From NCBI GenBank assembly GCA_900542195.1, contig UQNA01000020.1, positions 1-43,869 of the forward strand: 43,869 nucleotides of DNA, written 5' to 3'. Position numbers and translations under genes: made by a program. Below the pieces are notes generated by a model. It saw only the letters and a list, made by a program, of their open reading frames with translations. It searched no databases and was not told where the DNA came from. The stretch is from an uncultured Sutterella sp. GTDB taxonomy: Bacteria; Pseudomonadota; Gammaproteobacteria; Burkholderiales; Burkholderiaceae_F. Below, piece by piece: positions 43,050-43,869 of this stretch; positions within the stretch are counted from its first letter, which is position 1, and every line of letters begins with the position of its first letter.

Positions 43050-43772
43050 ATGAAAAATGCTCGTTGGGTAAAACTAGCTGATGATCTTACTGCTGAGATT
43101 TCCGACGGTACTTTCCCGTTAAATTCCTATCTGCCAACGGAAATGGAACTCTGCGCTAAATATAACGTCAGCCGATATACGGTAAGAATGGCTCTGGACA
43201 ATCTAACCAGGTTAGGATACATTAAGCGATGGCCTCGATTAGGTTCTAAAGTCATTTCCCTGGGAAGCAAGCCTCTACTCCCCTCTGCTTCTCTCACGCA
43301 ATTTCATCCTGTATCGGAAACGCATAAGCGAATTGTGCACCTTACAACTGAATGCATCGTGGATAGAACATTGGCTTTGCAGCTGGAGTGTGAAGAGCAG
43401 CTCAAACTATTGAGATTTTCCAATGTTTTAACTGATCCGGAAGATGAAGATCGTCCCATTGTATGGACCACTGTATATGTAAATGCGGCTTACAGTCGCC
43501 TCCCTCAGATGCCTGAACGTCCTTCCCTTCCTCTTTTAAGCGCTCTCATTGAAAAAGAATATAGAGAAAGATGTTCTCAAATGACACAGAAAGTGACAGC
43601 GGTCGCGTTGCCGGATGAGGCTGCCGAACATTTGCTTGTCGCACCGGGCCTTCCCTCACTTAGGATTCTGAGACACTACAAATCCAGCGACAACAAGCTG
43701 CTGCAAATCACAGAGTCCTTCCATCCGGGAAATAGGTTCTCTCTAACCCTAAGCACGTCCAACTTTGGTTGA
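43050..43772 (+). CDS. GntR-family regulator, HutC/UTRA type
   Basis: 240 residues. The N-terminal winged helix (residues 1-70: ISDGTFPLNSYLPTEMELCA, KYNVSRYTVRMALDNL) is a GntR DNA-binding domain. The C-terminal 160 residues have the UTRA ligand-binding fold seen in HutC/FadR-like repressors (an arginine-rich RFSNVLTDPED region and a late RILRHYKS strand). Its ligand and targets are unknown; no metabolic partner lies beside it before the window ends. The ribosome binding site (GAAGA) is modest. Confidence 0.88.
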   Translation: MKNARWVKLADDLTAEISDGTFPLNSYLPTEMELCAKYNVSRYTVRMALDNLTRLGYIKRWPRLGSKVISLGSKPLLPSASLTQFHPVSETHKRIVHLTTECIVDRTLALQLECEEQLKLLRFSNVLTDPEDEDRPIVWTTVYVNAAYSRLPQMPERPSLPLLSALIEKEYRERCSQMTQKVTAVALPDEAAEHLLVAPGLPSLRILRHYKSSDNKLLQITESFHPGNRFSLTLSTSNFG

Positions 43773-43806
43773 ACTGCCTTACCGTAAATATCAGACTTCC
43801 ACTACA

Positions 43807-43845
43807 ATGTGAGCACTAAAAAGAGAGATTTTGAAGTGCTCACAT
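43807..43845. repeat. 11-bp perfect inverted repeat after the GntR gene
   Basis: ATGTGAGCACT (43807-43817) and AGTGCTCACAT (43835-43845) around a 17-base loop that itself has AAAA/TTTT ends. There is no T tract after it, so it is either a poor terminator or an operator for the GntR product or the next gene. Confidence 0.5.
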
Positions 43846-43869
43846 CTTCACCAGCTTCCCAACCTGAAA

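Overview
The window looks like a chromosomal segment of a low-GC gut betaproteobacterium, most likely a Burkholderiales member of the Sutterellaceae (Parasutterella/Turicimonas-like). This is inferred from gene content: a periplasmic formate dehydrogenase with cysteine in place of selenocysteine, the adjacent DUF2868 and DUF3482-GTPase pair typical of beta- and gammaproteobacteria, RNase G, and an AT-rich background. No rRNA or marker gene fixes the species.

Layout. 1-1.43 kb is AT-rich and non-coding. 1.4-5.7 kb holds a dicarboxylate/amino-acid symporter, a PrxQ/Bcp-type peroxiredoxin, an unknown membrane protein with a charged tail, a dCMP-deaminase-like enzyme and a small triple-repeat protein. 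6.1-11.2 kb is a formate dehydrogenase operon (alpha, beta, gamma) with its own promoter and terminator; the sulfurtransferase FdhD that such enzymes need is at 20.6-21.4 kb. 11.2-18.9 kb holds an MFS transporter, a tightly packed operon (RNase G, HAD phosphatase, YbaK-like deacylase), the DUF2868/GTPase pair and a TRIC-type channel. 19-22 kb holds a candidate 33-residue membrane peptide, a tandem universal stress protein, FdhD and a UmuD/LexA-fold protein fused to a ribbon-helix-helix-like domain.

22.1-25.1 kb is an IS21-family insertion (istA, istB) whose right end carries about eleven short repeats spaced roughly 21 bp apart. It is followed by a divergent metal-resistance unit: a MerR/CadR-like regulator, a classic 20-bp-spacer MerR operator-promoter, and a P1B-2 zinc/cadmium/lead ATPase with an exceptionally His/Cys-rich N-terminal tail. 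28.7-35.4 kb holds housekeeping and unknown genes (AlaX, a second protein with the same RHH-like domain, an exported protein, Dus, thioredoxin, a DUF2156 protein, a Nim-like flavoprotein).

35.4-40.9 kb looks like a decayed integrated element ending at the 3' end of a tRNA-Ala(CGC). It contains a frameshifted fragment, a lipoprotein, unknown genes, a coiled-coil protein apparently split by a frameshift, and a phage-type PLxRFG-like reading frame interrupted by several in-frame stops. 41-43.9 kb has a Sel1-repeat exported protein and a GntR/UTRA regulator.

The most distinctive items are the metal-binding tail plus altered MerR sensor, the two-protein RHH-like family (one fused to an S24 peptidase fold whose catalytic lysine is an arginine), the phased IS-end repeats, the interrupted phage frame and the 33-residue peptide. 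I did not find a clearly new multi-gene defence or biosynthetic system.
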